Origin: Paenarthrobacter sp. PH39-S1
Lineage (GTDB): Bacteria > Actinomycetota > Actinomycetes > Actinomycetales > Micrococcaceae
NCBI RefSeq assembly: GCF_030063245.1
Contig: NZ_JASISR010000020.1
Coordinates: 25,724 to 89,723 of the forward strand
Direction: 5' to 3'
DNA length: 64,000 nt
Positions 62,970 through 64,000 of the stretch are shown here, piece by piece. The translations under genes and the position numbers were made by a program. Below the pieces are notes generated by a model. That model searched no databases. It saw only the letters and a list, made by a program, of their open reading frames with translations, and had not been told where the DNA came from. Positions within the stretch are counted from its first letter, which is position 1; each line of letters opens with the position of its first letter.

Positions 62970-63797
62970 CTACCGGGAACTGATGGAGGCAAATTTCCGC
63001 ACGCACAGCGGCACGAAGACCGTCAGCATCACGAGGGCGCCGATTATCACGGTGGGAATGGCATGCTGCATAGGCCACGTATCCGGAATGGGCGCAGTAC
63101 CTAGGTTCCCGAACAGCTGCCGCGCGGCCTGTACCAGGGCCGAGACCGGATTCCAGTCCGCGAATAGCCGCAGCGCAGTGGGAAGGTTGCTGCTTTGAAC
63201 GAAGGCATTGGAAATAAAAGTCAGCGGAAACAGCACCACAAAGGAGGCGTTATTAATGGTCTCCGGACTCTTCACGCTCATCCCCAGCAGGGCCATCACC
63301 CAGCTGAAGGCATAGCTGAATAGCAGCAGCAGGCCAATGCCGGCCAGAAAATGCAGCACGGAGGAGTTCACCCGCCAACCCACCGCAAGACCGGTGGCGA
63401 TCATGATCAGCATGGAAATTGCGTTGAGCAGCAGGTCACTGTTGGTGCGCCCGATCAGCACCGCCGAAGGACTCATTGGCAGGGTCCGGAACCGGTCAAT
63501 GATGCCGGCTTTCAGGTCCTGGGCCATGGCGGAGCCGGAAAACGTTGAACCGAACACCACCGTCTGACCGAAAATCCCCGCCATCAGGTACTGCGTGTAG
63601 TCCGTCCCCGTCACCGCGATGGACCCTCCATACACCTGGCTGAAGAGCAGCACAAACATGATCGGCTGGAGTACAGCGAAGAGCAGCATGTCCGGCGAGC
63701 GCTTCATCTTGATCAGATTGCGCTTCGTGACGATCCATCCGTCGGAGAGCCACAGTGCCGCGGGATTGAGCCGGATCTGGGGCAAAGTCGTGGTCAT
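62970..63797 (-). CDS. ABC-2 type export permease (DrrB-like)
   Basis: 275 aa. WIVTKRNLIKMKRSPDMLLF, then PIMFVLLFSQVYGG, VVFGSTFSGSAMAQDLKAGI and IDRFRTLPMSPSAVLIGR, the pattern of DrrB/daunorubicin-type permeases with six transmembrane helices. Its ATG overlaps the stop of an upstream frame (ATGA) that reaches the window end. Confidence 0.92.
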   Translation of the reverse strand: MTTTLPQIRLNPAALWLSDGWIVTKRNLIKMKRSPDMLLFAVLQPIMFVLLFSQVYGGSIAVTGTDYTQYLMAGIFGQTVVFGSTFSGSAMAQDLKAGIIDRFRTLPMSPSAVLIGRTNSDLLLNAISMLIMIATGLAVGWRVNSSVLHFLAGIGLLLLFSYAFSWVMALLGMSVKSPETINNASFVVLFPLTFISNAFVQSSNLPTALRLFADWNPVSALVQAARQLFGNLGTAPIPDTWPMQHAIPTVIIGALVMLTVFVPLCVRKFASISSR

Positions 63798-64000
63798 TGA
63801 ACCCTCTTTTCCGTGACCTTCTCCGGTCCACTGGCGTGGTCAGTTATTTCCTGGCCGGTGCCGTGCCCGGTGAGTCTGACCCGGATCCGCGAGTAGTGGC
63901 TTTTTGAGGCCGGAATTCTGGCGGGGGCGTGAATTTCGGCAACTTTTGGGTCCGGGCATGACAAAAGCCCGGTTGTCGTGTCGGGTGGGCGGAGGCTCCA
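63794..64000 (-). CDS. 3' end of upstream gene, probably the DrrA-like ATPase
   Basis: A minus-strand frame open to the window edge ends with RLTGHGTGQEITDHASGPEK and VTEKRVQ, its stop overlapping the permease start. LTGHGTG is typical of the very end of DrrA-type ATPases. The ~40 codons before it do not look like the usual conserved TLDDVFL region, and a 6-bp inverted repeat (CCGGGC/GCCCGG, 63952-63972) lies there. An insertion or rearrangement may interrupt the gene, or it is a divergent end. Confidence 0.4.
   Translation of the reverse strand, partial: WSLRPPDTTTGLLSCPDPKVAEIHAPARIPASKSHYSRIRVRLTGHGTGQEITDHASGPEKVTEKRVQ

Overview
The window is high-GC DNA with dense, short-spaced genes, frequent ATGA/GTGA/TGATG stop-start overlaps, many GTG starts and actinobacterial families (PucR, CGNR, WXG100-like, SorC, DUF1345, zinc-free S18). 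Together with the gene content this points to a Micrococcaceae chromosome, Arthrobacter-like. That assignment is inferred from protein character, not from a search.

Left part (1-13.5 kb). A polar amino-acid ABC transporter faces an IclR regulator. Next comes a decaying stretch with an M48-peptidase 5' fragment and a frameshifted thioesterase, then DUF456, Lrp/AsnC, MFS, Gfo/Idh oxidoreductase, universal stress protein and a solitary excisionase-type HTH gene. A PucR regulator lies divergent from alanine dehydrogenase (ald), with palindromes between them, followed by an aminotransferase.

13.5-25.5 kb. An E1alpha-E1beta-E2 branched-chain/2-oxoacid dehydrogenase operon has no E3 gene and carries an 18-bp inverted repeat just upstream of its first gene. 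It is followed by an aromatic/histidinol-phosphate-type aminotransferase, a holin-like membrane protein, and a two-gene WXG100-like + alpha/beta-hydrolase operon. That operon's start is preceded by an array of 9-11-codon micro-ORFs chained by TGATG overlaps. Then come purB, MarR/SDR and a FUSC-like protein.

26-35.4 kb: a polyol catabolism locus. It holds a long-chain (mannitol-type) dehydrogenase, xylulokinase, a SorC regulator, a sugar-alcohol ABC transporter without its ATPase, and a zinc polyol dehydrogenase. The motif TGCTCA-NN-TGAGCA recurs in its promoters.

35.4-46.2 kb. A broken AAA ATPase, a MoaD-like + BNR-repeat pair, an EamA exporter and a CGNR regulator precede an amino-sugar-type locus. 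That locus consists of an RpiR regulator, a SIS protein, ABC binding protein and two permeases, with a divergent BadF/N-acetylglucosamine-type kinase and no ATPase.

46-64 kb. Small membrane proteins and a MATE pump are followed by the replication/ribosome block: dnaB with DnaA-box-like sites upstream, an L7/L12-CTD-like membrane-anchored protein, PhzF, and the rpsF-ssb-rpsR-rplI operon with an SD-sequestering leader hairpin. A short fragment of an MmeI-type restriction-methylation gene, an MHS transporter, DUF1345 and an M18 aminopeptidase follow. The window ends with an ABC exporter/two-component operon and a DrrAB-like exporter cut by the window edge. No rRNA, tRNA, CRISPR array or complete insertion sequence was recognised.
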